From Periplaneta americana (Eukaryota; Arthropoda; Insecta; Blattodea; Blattidae): a stretch of DNA of 64,000 bases. The notes beneath the pieces were generated by a model. That model ran no database searches, was not told where the DNA came from, and saw only the letters and a program-made list of their open reading frames with translations. The translations under genes and the position numbers were made by a program. Positions 21,794-32,825 of the stretch are shown here, in pieces; the stretch's first letter is position 1, and each line of letters starts with the position of its first letter. The DNA lies in NCBI RefSeq assembly GCF_040183065.1, contig NC_091117.1, positions 104,070,501 to 104,134,500 of the forward strand, read 5' to 3'.

Positions 21794-23326
21794 GTGGATG
21801 CTATTGGTAGCCCTACGTATCGCTTGGCCCGCTATCTTACCAACCTACTGCAACCACTGGTGGGTGGGTGCGTACATCATGTGAAGAACTCAACACAATT
21901 TGTACAGATCCTCGACAACATCAAAGTGAAACTGTCCGACCTTCTAGTCAGCTTCGATGTAGTGTCCCTCTTCACCAGGGTTCCGCTCTCGGAAGCCATG
22001 CTACTGCTTTCCGATCAATTTCCACTGGACATCACGGAATTGTTCCGTCACACGCTCACCTCCACATATTTTCTACAGAACAACACTTACTATGAACAGA
22101 TAGATGGAGTCGCCATGGGTTCTCTGCTTTCACCAGCCATCGCCAACTACTATATGGAGCATCTGGAGCATGAAATACTAGCTACAGCGCCATTAAAGCC
22201 TACACATTTCTTCAGATACGTAGACGATACGTTCGTCATCTGGCCTCATGGACAAGACACATTACCAGATTTTCTCAGGCATATAAACAGTCTACGACCC
22301 CAGATCCAGTTCACTATGGAGGTCGAAACGGGCGGTAAACTCCCATTTCTGGACATCCTTATCTCCAGAAATAACGGATCTCTTGGCCATGCGGTATACC
22401 GTAAACCCACACACACCAACTTGTACCTGAACGCAAATAGTTTCCATCACAAAGCGCAGCGGATGGGCATTCTTAACACACTGGCCCATAGAGCAGTCTC
22501 TATATCGGACCCGGAGCAATTAGACACTGAATTTCAACACTTGAAGCTCACCCTCCAGCAGAATGGATATTTGGCTAAAGACATCACGGCCTCTTTGAAT
22601 AGAGCAAGACACAAGAAGCAGCAACAGCAGCCCGTCACGGACTCACTAGAAGCGGAAAAACCAGCCACAGCCTGTCTACCATTCACAGGGAAGTTGTCGG
22701 GAAAGATAAGCAGACTGCTCCACAAACATGGAATAAAAACAATCCACAAACCTCCGCCGAAAATTAGGAATAAGGTCAGATCAGTAAAGGACGATCTAGG
22801 CCTCAGAGTACCAGGGATCTACCGCATTCCGTGTGAATGTGATGCGGCTTACATTGGACAGACTGGACGCACAATAACAACGCGTCTTTCGGAACATCAA
22901 AGAAGCATTAGATTAATGCAGCCCGAAAAATCCGGATTGGCTGAACATTGTATTGAAAAAAGCCATAGGGCTAATTTCAATAACACCGAGGTCCTGGCAA
23001 AGTGTTCGGGCTATTGGGATAGAAGAGTAAAGGAAACCCTGGCCATAGCGGCGGAACTCGGTAACCTGAATTGGGACTCGGGTATCCAACTAAGCGTGGC
23101 ATGGGCACCGGCTATTAAATTTCTCACCGCCCGGACGACAGGCCGTCATCAGCGGAGGACACATGAGAACTCGTCCGCCGAGCCCACCGTGAGACCCAAG
23201 GTCATTCAGCCGAAGAGCGCAAAGCAAGACGACACGTCGGCCGCATTCTCGCCACGGTCCGCACTAATAAGAACCAATCGGCACACAGCTCCTTGGCTGA
23301 CTCCTCCCTCTGGCACTATAAATTAA
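21794..23326 (+). CDS. Penelope reverse transcriptase plus GIY-YIG endonuclease (510 aa)
   Basis: RT motifs in order: RPIVDAIGSPTYRLARYL just upstream of the ATG, LLVSFDVVSLFTRVPLSEAM (first catalytic Asp), YEQIDGVAMGSLLSPAIANY, FFRYVDDTFVIW (YVDD at 22217-22228), GGKLPFLDILISR and VYRKPTHTNLYL. A basic linker with a KKQQQQP run follows. The C-terminus holds GIYRIPCECDAAYIGQTGR (GIY...YIG) with RLSEHQ and a late Glu, the single-strand-nicking endonuclease of canonical Penelope elements. The ORF has no stop of its own; the annotated Met is internal, and the protein really belongs in frame with the upstream ORF. The last 70 residues read into the terminal repeat. Confidence 0.9.
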   Translation: MDAIGSPTYRLARYLTNLLQPLVGGCVHHVKNSTQFVQILDNIKVKLSDLLVSFDVVSLFTRVPLSEAMLLLSDQFPLDITELFRHTLTSTYFLQNNTYYEQIDGVAMGSLLSPAIANYYMEHLEHEILATAPLKPTHFFRYVDDTFVIWPHGQDTLPDFLRHINSLRPQIQFTMEVETGGKLPFLDILISRNNGSLGHAVYRKPTHTNLYLNANSFHHKAQRMGILNTLAHRAVSISDPEQLDTEFQHLKLTLQQNGYLAKDITASLNRARHKKQQQQPVTDSLEAEKPATACLPFTGKLSGKISRLLHKHGIKTIHKPPPKIRNKVRSVKDDLGLRVPGIYRIPCECDAAYIGQTGRTITTRLSEHQRSIRLMQPEKSGLAEHCIEKSHRANFNNTEVLAKCSGYWDRRVKETLAIAAELGNLNWDSGIQLSVAWAPAIKFLTARTTGRHQRRTHENSSAEPTVRPKVIQPKSAKQDDTSAAFSPRSALIRTNRHTAPWLTPPSGTIN

Positions 23327-23349
23327 GGAGCTGGGTACCCTTAGATATC

Positions 23350-23400
23350 ATTTAACCCTGAAGATGAGGAAGATAAACATCCTTGAAACGTCGGTGGATC
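23350..23400 (+). ncRNA. Hammerhead-like motif in Penelope terminal repeat
   Basis: CTGAAGA (23358-23364) is followed by GAGGA, a loop, TCCTT and GAAAC (23385-23389) then GTCGG. CUGANGA and GAAA are the two conserved hammerhead strands, and GAGGA/UCCUU can pair as stem II (one G-U). Hammerhead motifs in Penelope terminal repeats are established. Stem III and the cleavage triplet are not convincing by eye, so activity is not claimed. Confidence 0.45.
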
Positions 23401-23456
23401 ACCAACTCATGACCTCGCTGGAAGCCCGAGAAAATTTCGAATTATCATTTCTAATA

Positions 23457-24255
23457 CTTGAAACTATTATTATCATGACACTGCGGTAATAGTTCAATAC
23501 AAAGTGATAAATTTCAACAAAGGAAGAGCTTTGCAAACTCATATTTTCAGCAAAATTTGTGAAGACAAGGGTTCGTTATATGAAAATATTCTTTATCATA
23601 CGAAAGTAGGACAGCTGTTGTGGAGCAATGTGTTATAAAGAGTTTTATAGTTAAGAGCAGAACTTTTGTTGTACTGGTACGCGCAAGACAAGAAATCACA
23701 ATATACAAACCTATTTCCCAATTCTCTTTGGTTTCTTAGACTGGTCTTTTCGAACACTTAAACACTTTGAATAGTAGTTTCCAAGGCCAAGAATGTTAAT
23801 ATAACAATAGCCAAGGATAAAATCAGATGATTTATAAAGAAGCTTGATTTCTGGTCAATATCACTCAACAAAGAGAAATTTGATTCATTCCAGTGTATTA
23901 CTTACAGAACTTATGGAAAATTTAACTATGTATGATAGACAAATAAGTACTGAGTTTGTTTTCGTCAACAAGCAATGAAGTTTCCACAATTTTAAACAAC
24001 AGCTTTGTGTTTTCCGAAAAAAATTCAAAACAATTTACGACAGTGACAGATGGATGGTGAATCGGTTTTTAGACACTTTCGTTCAACTGGCTGAAATTCC
24101 AGAATATATGAAGAAAAAACTCGTTGAAATATGTACCTACTGTTGGAAAGTTTAAACTAGACTTTTTTTGGAAGAGCATAGATCAGTTTGGGATCTAAAG
24201 AATACAAGAGTACTCCGAGCTTGCAAAAATACATAATTCTTAATTCTTTTGTAAT
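23457..24255 (+). pseudogene. hAT transposase relic (ZBED5/SCAND3-like)
   Basis: Frames give FINKGRALQTHIFSKICEDK, LYHTKVGQLLWSNVL (the YHTEVRWLSRGKVL block), a RVYELREELLLFL-like stretch, NSLWFLRLVF, NTLN..LQGKN-like, DKIR.FIKKLDFWSI, then LVEICTYCWKV and FWKSIDQFGI. This is the order seen in domesticated and mobile ZBED5-like hAT proteins. Stops are numerous. It continues the relic interrupted at 20342 by the Penelope insertion. Confidence 0.7.
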
Positions 24256-25050
24256 ATTTGCAATCTTGTACTTATGCAAAATAAATTTCCTGTCTATGAT
24301 CATCAAACCAAAAGTGAGAAATTTTATTGAATTTGTAAAAAAGATATGTGTATGAATATGGAGTCCATAATTTGAGAAGCTGCTTTCTGAAAAAGAGACA
24401 CATTTATTATATTATTTTTTAATTTGTAAATTAATGATGATATAAAATCCTAATGCACTATCTAAAACAAGGTGTCTCTCTTTGGGACATAATAATAGTA
24501 ATAACAACAATAATTATGTTTGTATTATAGATTTTACTATTGTTCAGTATTTTATGACAGGTATATAGTTTTGTAACTCTAAGTAATTTTGTTTTTATTT
24601 CTTTACTATCGCAAACCAACTATATAATAGGTGTTTAATTTGTAACTAAGCCAATTTTGTGCATTATCTCTCTACTACTGTTTAAAATTATGTATAAAAT
24701 CGCAAATTTATGTAATATTCTTGCAATTTCTCTACACCTTCGATTACAATTTCTAATTTTATTTAATTTTGTTTTAACTGAAAGTAATTATTCCATAAGG
24801 TATTTAGTACCGTATTGTTTACTGTCTATTAATTAGTGTATTTATATTGTAACTATGACTCAGACCTACTACTACTTCTTTAAAATTGTGTATTATCTCT
24901 ACATAATATATTTCACATGTAACAAACTACAACCCTAATATACCAAAGGTAAAATAGGGTTTCAATATTTGGATAACAACAGTAATAACTACTGAAACAT
25001 TTTCTGTTCTTAAGTTCAATGTTGTTTATGTTTCTAAATATAAAATAAAT
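24256..25050. other. AT-rich tail of the hAT relic, nothing coding
   Basis: Highly AT-rich sequence with tandem poly-T and CTCT words; no gene recognised. Confidence 0.4.
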
Positions 25051-25052
25051 GT

Positions 25053-25990
25053 ATGTTAATAAAACTTTTTTGTACTATTTTGCAAATCATCTTGCGGCAC
25101 CCCTCAGAAGTATCAAACAATTATTATGTTGAAAGTATTTGTGTGTCCGAAAATGATAAATGTATGCTATATTTGAAGAAGATCCTGGATTGCCTACTTC
25201 AGTGGAAAGAAATGAAGATTAAAGGGTGTAATGCTTTTCTCAACTAAATTTTTTCTTAATTGTTGCCAGGAAAATTTGAAACTGACAATCTAGACAACTG
25301 GCAAGTGGACAGTACAACATTTCTTTAAGACAACTTTTTGAAGTTGAACAGAAGATTAGATTACAGACCTCAGCAGCAATGAAGATTAAATCCAAAACAT
25401 ATGGGGATATCATAGTTGATGAGTTTTCTCAAACTCCACCAGAGTCCTTGGAGATGGTAACTGAAGAATATAATGAGAATAAATTTCTAAACGCCTTAGA
25501 AATAAATGATGAAGATACTTACAACTGTAATGAGAACCTTCCAATTTTGATACATCTAGCAGAATACTTTTGTCATACTATATTGAAGCAGTCAAAATGT
25601 GTCGCTTACAAAGAAATTATAGCGGCTAATGACTCAATATCTACTGAGGATGATGCTTACAAGCCGATAAAAGATAAGAATAGGGGTAAAATTTGTACCC
25701 AGAATTGTTCATGTTAAATTGTAATTCACTGTTATGTTGCAATTTCTAAACTATGTGGCATTTTAGAAACAGATTTTTTTAAAGGTGAAAATCAAGGACT
25801 ACTTGCTCATGGTATCATATTAAAAATATTTGAAGACTATCAGCTTTTGTGAGAACCCTCCATGTGCAGCAGTGGGCATACAGCTAAAAGTAAATGTAAA
25901 AAGTCTGTATGGATTTCAACCAACATTTTTTCCAACAATTATTGCAAAATGAACAATGATATTTCAAAATCAATTACTGTCAGAAAGCAT
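25053..25990 (+). pseudogene. P-element-like transposase C-terminal relic
   Basis: Two open stretches (25053-25247, 25379-25717) and following frames give a region with a KKILDCLLQWKEMKIK segment, then LPILIHLAEYFCHTILKQSK with C, DAYKPIKDKNRGK and, further on, SSGHTAKSKCKKSVWISTNI and FSNNYCKMNNDI. The LAGYCCxxxLKxxKCxxC, NRGxLxxP and CxxGH...NxFLNNYCK order is that of THAP9/P-like transposases. The first part of the protein is missing and stops interrupt it. Assignment is by motif memory and moderately sure. Confidence 0.55.
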
Positions 25991-26229
25991 ACCATCTTTA
26001 CTCACAAATAATGTGTCCCAAAAAATAATTCAGACTCTGTATTTTAAGTTCTAAGTTTCTCTGCAGATACCACTATTTTATATTCTGTAAATCATTCATC
26101 ATTCAGCAATTGAAGTGTTTCGTCGAGTTGGAAATAACTCCATAAAGTGTAGACGCCGACACGGCTAAGCAAGGTTGTTACCCGTAGCATGTGGATTATT
26201 GAAGTACAATCAGGAGATATCCTTTGCTA
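25991..26229. other. Spacer
   Basis: AT-rich sequence with a short GC-richer patch at 26140-26190; nothing recognised. Confidence 0.35.
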
Positions 26230-26900
26230 GATTTTACTAATCGGAGAGCCTCAGTTTCATTCTGACAGACAGGACTTAACAATTTAAAATTGAGAAGCGG
26301 AGTCATGAACAGCTGCATCCTTCCAGTTCTCCTATACGGAGCACAGACATGGTCTCTAACGGAAAGAGAGCGGGACATGTTGAGAAGGTGTCAAAGAAAA
26401 ACGGAGAGGAAGTTCTGAACATCACATTCAGACACTGACTCCTTATGTCTTCGTTATGTAGTCTAACACAGCTCAAAGACGCAGCAGAAACACTGACAAG
26501 ATGAAGAAGAAATGAGCAGGACACGTGATGTGACTCAACATGACCGGTGGACACACATCCTTACAACGTGGAACCCAAGGATTGGCAAACACAGTGTTGG
26601 AAGACAGAAGACAAGGTGCGCAGACGAACTCAGATCAAGATTCGGCCATCTATGGTCAAGAACAGTGAAAGCCCGACAACAATGGAAGTTCATCACAAAG
26701 TGACTTGCAACCCAAGCAGTGATTAGTGAATAGTGGACCCTTCAATGTAAACCCAGACAGCATCTTACACACACCATGACATTACTAAAGTGACCACCAT
26801 TCCTGGAGTGGCTAACTGGGAATTGTTTGACAAACCATCCTGCATAGTCAGGAGGTCCTTGCCCTTCACGGGATTTCGTGGATAATTCTATAATCTACTA
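26230..26900 (+). pseudogene. LINE C-terminal fragment and 3' UTR
   Basis: A 5'-truncated RT end: [38 protein letters not shown], then a GRQKTRCADELRSRFGHLWS and ARQQWKFIT stop at 26703. The 3' UTR ends with GGAGGTCCTTGCCCTTCACG, similar to the 3' end of the RTE-type LINE at 47459 (GGAGGCCTTTGCCCTTCATG), so both are relatives. Confidence 0.75.
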
Positions 26901-27059
26901 ACCGGAGTGTTTTAGTTAATAAAGAGAGATTGTACAAGCCATTGTGTGATTGTAGGCAGTTGTGTGATTTACAGACCAAATGAAGCACATTCTACATGTC
27001 AAAAATGGGTGATGACCTGTGAATATATATAGCAAGAATTGGTAGATTTAATGGAAGAT

Positions 27060-28480
27060 AGAAACAAATCAAGTGGCAACAAGTGACCCTCAGCTTTTAT
27101 GGACAATTGGAACTGTAATAGCTATGTTGCTTATAATCGGTGGAGTGGAGATGAATCCAGGACCAAGAACAGGAGAAGAGTCATTGAGTAATCTGGCTTC
27201 AAAGGACGATATACAGCAAGTGCTAAGCAGTATAAGCAGTTTGAGTGAGAAGTTAAATGAGATACATGCATTGGTAAAAGGACACAAGGAAAATATAGAC
27301 AAACTAAATAAAGTAATCTGCAAACTAGAGTAAACAACCTAGAATTCCACCATAGGAAAAGGAACTTAGTTTTCTTTGGTGTGATGAAGTGCATAGAGAA
27401 GGGAGACTAGATGCATACAACGTAGTAGCAAACATATATAGTGAAGTCTTTGGAATGAACGTGAATGAGGGTAGGATTGAAGAAGCCTTTAGAGTAAGAA
27501 GTGGGAGAAATCAGCCAATCCTAGCCAGGTTCACAAGTTTATACAGGAAAGAATTCATTTTGGAAAATAGAAGAAATTTGAACTGAATGCGGATTAGAGT
27601 GGATCATGATTTCAGCCCAGAAGTTTGAGGGAAAAGAAGACTATTAGTCCAGTTTCTCAAGGAGACTAGGGCAAATGGTCAGTTTGCAGTTCTGGTGAAT
27701 GACAAACTGAAGATAAATGGGAACCTAGGAGACCTGGAATACTGATAGAACAGAAACACTACTGAATCAGGGTCAAGAAAAAAAAAATGGATCAACATCC
27801 TCACCGGATAAGAATGCAGAAAACAGGAAGACAGCTGATTCAGGAGAAGTGACGGGGGGGGGGGGGGAGAGTAACCAGCAGAATTTGCAGAGACAGCAGA
27901 GCAACATACTGAATAGGAGCATCCATGAGTCAGCAATAACCAGTTGAGAGCTGGGAGTGATGACTCGATGCAGACAAGAAGAGAAGAAGAAGGGATACAA
28001 CCTTCGGAGTCCCGTGGAGGAACAGCAATGGATAGGCCAAATAAGTTACAGTGTCCTCGCCCAATGACAGTTTGATGGCGTTAACAACAGGAAGAGAACA
28101 CAAGAGGTACAATCTCAGGAATTGGTGTATGACTGGAGATGGAAACATAAACAAAGGTATGAAAAAATAGGTAGATAACTTGGGTAATGAGATAATGAAC
28201 TGCGGATTTATTAACACTGAAAGGGTCCTGAATAAAATAACGATCTGATAAGGTTGTTAAGTGATCATAATATACTAGGTTTAGCAGAAACACAGTTGAA
28301 AAATATGATAAATTAGAATTAAAAGACTTTACGGTATATACTTTAGTAAAACTAAGCAAAAACAGGGAAAGGGGATGTCATCAATTCCCTCACAATCTGT
28401 TTCAAAATGTATGTTTAATAGACCTAAGTTACTCCAGTACCATCAGTAAATTAGAAATTGTATGTTCAAAATGTAGTTTT
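27060..28480 (+). pseudogene. LINE ORF1 and start of endonuclease, with 2A-like peptide
   Basis: The ORF from 27073 starts with a hydrophobic stretch (LLWTIGTVIAMLLII) ending in GGVEMNPGP, then a coiled-coil-like segment (LSSISSLSEKLNEIHALVKG). A frameshift leads into EEAFRVRSGRNQPILARFTS, an RKEFILENRRNLN segment and a VDHDFSPEVREKRRLL-like block, an RRM-like ORF1 region. Near 28230-28330, NDLIRLLSDHNILGLAETQL resembles the start of an endonuclease domain. The layout suits a CR1/L2-like element. A G13 run lies at 27856-27868. Broken by many frameshifts. Confidence 0.65.
27139..27165 (+). other. 2A-like (StopGo) motif at LINE N-terminus
   Basis: Codons give GGVEMNPGP directly after a hydrophobic stretch. 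The 2A consensus is D(V/I)ExNPGP; here the Asp is Gly. Such peptides at the start of LINE ORF1 are known in several animal CR1/L2 and trypanosome elements. Confidence 0.6.
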
Positions 28481-28706
28481 TTAAAAATCTTACTTGACTA
28501 GAAGTGTATACTGGTAAATAGCATATAACAATTTTATGTTTAATAATTGTTAATTTTCCTTCCTTCAAGAATACCTCCTCCCAAGAGACCCTCCCTTTGC
28601 TCAACTTGAGATGTAAATGTAAAATGCATCCATCTGATCCCAAGACACCACACCCCATGGATGGGTTGGGAAAACAAGATTTTTCTTTTTTTTATCAAAA
28701 ATATTA
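28481..28706. other. Spacer before mariner
   Basis: AT-rich sequence, possibly remaining LINE; no motif recognised. Confidence 0.35.
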
Positions 28707-29929
28707 TACAGGTGCCCATAAAAATCACCATATATATTCCGGAAAATATACATTTGGATTATTTCTGTTACACGTATAGTGAAGATACATCACAATGTTG
28801 ACTATTGAAGAAAGAATCACAATTGTGGAATATTGTTTAGGTCGAAAACCTATGATGAGGTCCAGAAGCTCTTTGAGAGGAAGTACCAGAAAGATGCCCC
28901 TAAAAGACTTGCTATTCAGCAGCTTATAAACAAATTCAGGCATATAAGATCTGTAGATGATGAGAGGCACACTGGAGACGGCCACCGGTCAGCCCACAAC
29001 CTGTAGAAAGGGTGGGGAGAGAACATCGACAGAAGTCCAAAGACATCCACCTGCCAACTGAGTCATGAGCTAAACATCTCGAAATCCAGTGTGGAAAGTG
29101 CTTCACTATACACTTAAAAAGAAGGCCTATCATATCCAGGTGCTTCACAAGCTAGAGGATGAAGACTATGCTGCACGAGCAGCCATGTGTCATGATCTGT
29201 TACATGCTGTAGATGAAGAGAACCTGATGAATCATGTTCTGTTCAGTGACAAAACGACATTTCATGTCAACGGCATCATCAATAGATAGAATTACAGGAT
29301 CTGGGCAACCGAGCAACCAAATGAATTCACCGAGTAGCAACAGGACTCTCCCAAAGTCAATGTGTGACTCAGTCTCATGAAGGGTAAAATTTATGGCCCT
29401 TTCATCTTTGCTGAAAAGACAATTACCATGACAAACTACCTGGATATGCTGCAGTTGTTCCTGAAGCCACAATTACGGCAGGATGGTATCCTTGCCTGTT
29501 ATTTTTCAACAAGATGGGGCACCACCCCACTACACAAACATTGTGCGGGACTACCTGAATGAGACCTTTCCTAACCATTGGATTGGAAGAGCGGAGGATT
29601 GCATGTGGGCTCCCCATTCCCCTGACCCCACTCCCCTTGACTTTTTTGCATGAGGTTTTATCAAAAGCCGAGTTTACACTACCAGGGTACCAGATGTGAA
29701 TGAGCTGAAACAACGAATAAGAATGACAATCTTGCTAATAACTCCTCAAATGTTATGGCGCATGTTCCATACAACCACAAGGCGATGGGAACAGTGTGTT
29801 GATAATGAAGGTGGTCATGTTGAACTGCATCAGGCTTTATAAGGTCCTACTCTATCCTAATATAATATTTATTGTGTTGTAGCTGACCAAGAACATGAAA
29901 ATGTATGGTGACTTTGTGGGCACCCTGTA
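28707..29929 (+). mobile_element. Complete mariner/IS630-type element, TA target
   Basis: About 27-bp terminal inverted repeats: left TACAGGTGCCCATAAAAATC then ACCATA, right complement TACAGGGTGCCCACAAAGTC then ACCATA. Each lies at a TA dinucleotide. The 1.2-kb length and single transposase gene are normal for the group. Confidence 0.9.
28795..29842 (+). pseudogene. mariner/IS630-type transposase (DD41D spacing), broken
   Basis: Begins MLTIEERITIVEYCFG with a DEVQKLFERKYQ helix-turn-helix; RSVDDERRTGR-like, TSTCQLSHELNISKSSVWKV second HTH; VLFSDKTTFHVNG (first Asp); VIFQQDGAPPHYTNIVRDYL (second Asp); WAPHSPDPTPLDFFA (third Asp, 41 residues after the second, as I count). The end has LWRMFHTTTRRWEQCVDNEG and GGHVE. 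Frameshifts near 28850, 28985, 29060 and 29500 and stops at 29287, 29337, 29370 and 29654 inactivate it. Confidence 0.85.
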
Positions 29930-30034
29930 CTTTCAGGTACCATAATTTGATATGTCAATGTAAATGTTGTGTGTCCTATGACACAAAAATATTAATATAA
30001 ATATGGTAAATATAAGATCTGCAACAACACAAGC
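29930..30034. other. Short spacer
   Basis: No feature seen. Confidence 0.4.
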
Positions 30035-30600
30035 TTTAAAATACATTAAAATTGAAGAAGCTATACTACAGTTGTGTGAGCACTTTTTGTCTGTTGAACT
30101 TCTTAATCATATATGTTTCGGGGAATGCTTCCCCATCTTCAGTGATATCAAGACGAAGTGGTTCCAGATAGTCAGTTCACATCATGCTACGCAGGAACAC
30201 AATTCAAATATCTGGAACCACTTCGTCTTGATATCACTGAAGATGGGGAAGCATGTCTCGAAACATATGAAGAGTCCACTGCAAGAATGATGGATGTCAT
30301 TTGGAATACATTTTGCAGGAGAAGCGATTGAAAGTTTGAAATGCTTAGCGCTCAAAGCTTAACTGTGATTTTCTGATCATTACTGGACAATGACTATCAG
30401 TGTTAATGCCATGTAACTCTCTATGTACATTCTATATGTCTTAAGCTATATATTGACAGTCTTGGTTCACTTTCGACAAGAAAGTGACATTCATCATTCT
30501 TGCAGTGGACTCTTCATATATGATTAAGAAACTCAATAGACATAAAAAGTGCTCATACAACTGTAGTATATCTCCTTCAATTTTAATGTATTTTATCGAT
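30035..30600. repeat. Complex palindrome (A-B-B'-C-C'-A') with hammerhead-like cores
   Basis: Segment A (30035-30112, ending AATCATATATG) recurs inverted at 30520-30600. Segment B (30119-30172, with CCCCATCTTCAGTGATATCA) recurs inverted at 30206-30258. Segment C (30270-30298, GAGTCCACTGCAAGAATGAT) recurs inverted at 30487-30515. B' reads CTGAAGATGGGGAAG..TGTCTCGAAACATATG on the plus strand, the same CTGAAGA...GAAAC arrangement as in the two Penelope terminal repeats. This suggests remnants of Penelope-type terminal repeats without coding region. Confidence 0.7.
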
Positions 30601-30867
30601 TTTATGAACACTGAACAAAAATGTTACCAAAAATGTGTATTTTATCATCAAGCTTTAAAACTCTCCCAAGTCATCCCTTTCTATGGTATGTACTTTCAAT
30701 TTCAGTTTTCAATTTAATAAATGTTTATGAATATTTGTTGCACACTTAATTTAGACTTATTTAAAAAATTAAGAATGCAATGGTTTTCAACAGTTACTGT
30801 TGACTGTCATAATAACTATACTGATGTGTTTAATAAGGATTACTTTCATCCAGTGGCCGATTAATAC
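30601..30867. other. AT-rich spacer
   Basis: Nothing recognised. Confidence 0.4.
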
Positions 30868-32373
30868 TATACTGGTCAATAAAAGTTTTGCATATTGTCA
30901 TAGAATCCACATCAGAAAAAAAAAGTATTGTATCTTTCCTTTTCATGATCTATGAAACAAGTTTCATGTGTTTACTTTCTGAAACATTAAATCAGTTCGT
31001 GACATGCAACAGTTCAAACGAGTTGGTCTATGAGAGTGGTCGGAGAAATTCCTGTTTTTTGATGTTTACATTACAATAATGCCACGTCATACTATTAGCA
31101 GTACATCACATTAAAATAGTCACTTTAAGACAGCAAAGTATGACACAAATGGAGATAGCAGGAATCATAAGTTGTAATCAATGTGATGTTTCTAGAGCAT
31201 GGAAGAAATTCCAGGACTAATTCTATAGCAGACAGACACAGAGCAACATGTCCACGCAAAACAATGACTGGAGAAGACTGGTATCTCCATATTTCTGCAT
31301 GGCTATGCACTACATCCACTGCAACTCAGTTACAAAGGGACCTTCGCAGGGCTAAGGGGCCACAGAGTCAATTCAAACGGTATGAAATTGACAGCACGAT
31401 GTAGGGGTACATTCCCAAAGACCTCTAAAGGTTACTCTATTCACTCCACAATATAGAGCATACTGTGTAACATGGGGCAGAAACCATGTAAATTGAACTT
31501 GGAAACAATGAAGGCAAACATTGTTTACAGATGAAATACGATTGGCCTACATCCAGATAACAACAGCATTCGTGTGTGGAGATCCAATGGTCAATGTTCA
31601 TAATGAGTTGTTTATAATTGAACACTACTAGAGAAAGGTGGTTCAGCACTGTTCTGGGCAGGAGTCATGTGAGGACGCCGCACACCATTAATTCACATGG
31701 CAACATGGATGCACAGAAATACAAGGACATTCTTCGACCTATCATTACTGGATTTGGACATGATATTGGAGCAGGATTCACGTTCATGGATGATAATGCC
31801 CGTCTCCACCATGCCAGTGTTGTGAATAACTTCTTGCAGAGATATGGAATTCATAGGATGAACTGGCCAGCAGCTTCTCCAGATATGAAATGTGTAGAAC
31901 ATGCATGGCACCTTCTAAAAAGAACAATTGAGTGGCTCAGTACCAGACTTGCCTAACCCACGAAATTCTGAAATTCCGACTTCTACACTGAATGACTGTA
32001 AATTATCATTCCTATGTGTGCCAAAGTTGTTTATCCCTCATAAAAATCCTTGTTCAGTGCTGTCATCTATTGAAAGGTTAAGCAGTTACGTGTAATAAAA
32101 AAGTGATGTGCGACATAGTTGCCTAAGCAACAAATAAACATGGCATGAAACGTTTGGATCATGGTGTGGTGAAGCCAAAGCTCTTATCTCCACCATAGGC
32201 AGAAGTTTAGTGCAGCTTCCTGGGGACCCTTGAAGCAGTCAATATCTACGTCAGCGCATTGGTATCGCCATTCAGCACGGTAATGCTACAAGTATTCTTG
32301 CATCCTTCCCAGAGTCCTCTTATTTAGATGAAATTTTCTTCCTTTAATTATTCAATTTATTTGTATTTTAACA

Positions 32374-32530
32374 TGGCATATGAAGAGTCAGACTTGGAGT
32401 CCATTCATAACATTTTTGAAGATAACAGTGATGATGACGAAGATTATCAATCCAATTGAATTGCTTATTTCAGAAACCAGTCAGCACCAAAATAAGAAAA
32501 AATGAGTTAATGGCGGCATAGTATTCTATG
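32374..32530 (+). other. Possible first exon of the 8.4-kb element gene
   Basis: An ATG at 32374 opens MAYEESDLESIHNIFEDNSD with further acidic residues (DDEDYQSN), then a stop. An acidic serine-rich leader is common at the N-terminus of transposon proteins. Whether it joins gene B is unproven. Confidence 0.3.
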
Positions 32531-32598
32531 AGGGTATATGTACATTTTAGTGCTGAAAACAGTGAAACGTGTTACGTCAGAAAACAGTCAAGCAACCC

Positions 32599-32675
32599 GC
32601 TTGGCTGGTTTCTGCAGTAAACTGTGGGTACATTTTTGCTTGGCTGGTTTCTGCAGTAAACTGCAGGTACATTTT
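32599..32675. repeat. Two tandem units of about 39 bp
   Basis: GCTTGGCTGGTTTCTGCAGT followed by AAACTG..GGTACATTTT occurs twice consecutively with two or three differences. Confidence 0.85.
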
Positions 32676-32825
32676 GTGTCTAATCTTGTCAGTTGGTATT
32701 GCTGCTCTGAATCCAGAAGAGTAAGAGAATGACTTTTATTGCCATCAGTAAAGTGTGCTTGTAGAATTTATTAATCCATACCATATTGGCAACACACCAC
32801 CTCATTCTAGTGCCGAGGTCATGGA

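Larger units (their letters stand above)
20343..23443 (+). mobile_element. Penelope-like element, near intact, 13-bp TSD
   Basis: A 3.1-kb element flanked by a direct ATCATTTCTAATA duplication (20330-20342 and 23444-23456). It has the structure known for Penelope-like elements: an inverted copy of the 3' terminal region (about 350 bases, 20353-20692) at the left, followed by a direct partial copy (about 20715-20810), then the RT and GIY-YIG coding region and the right terminal repeat. Local base composition is richer in G+C than the surroundings. One frameshift separates two long ORFs, so it is recent but probably inactive. Confidence 0.9.

Noticed and set aside
27679-28359. Overlapping minus-strand ORFs with Phe/Leu-rich products
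   Set aside because: Antisense shadows of purine-rich LINE sequence; no family resemblance.
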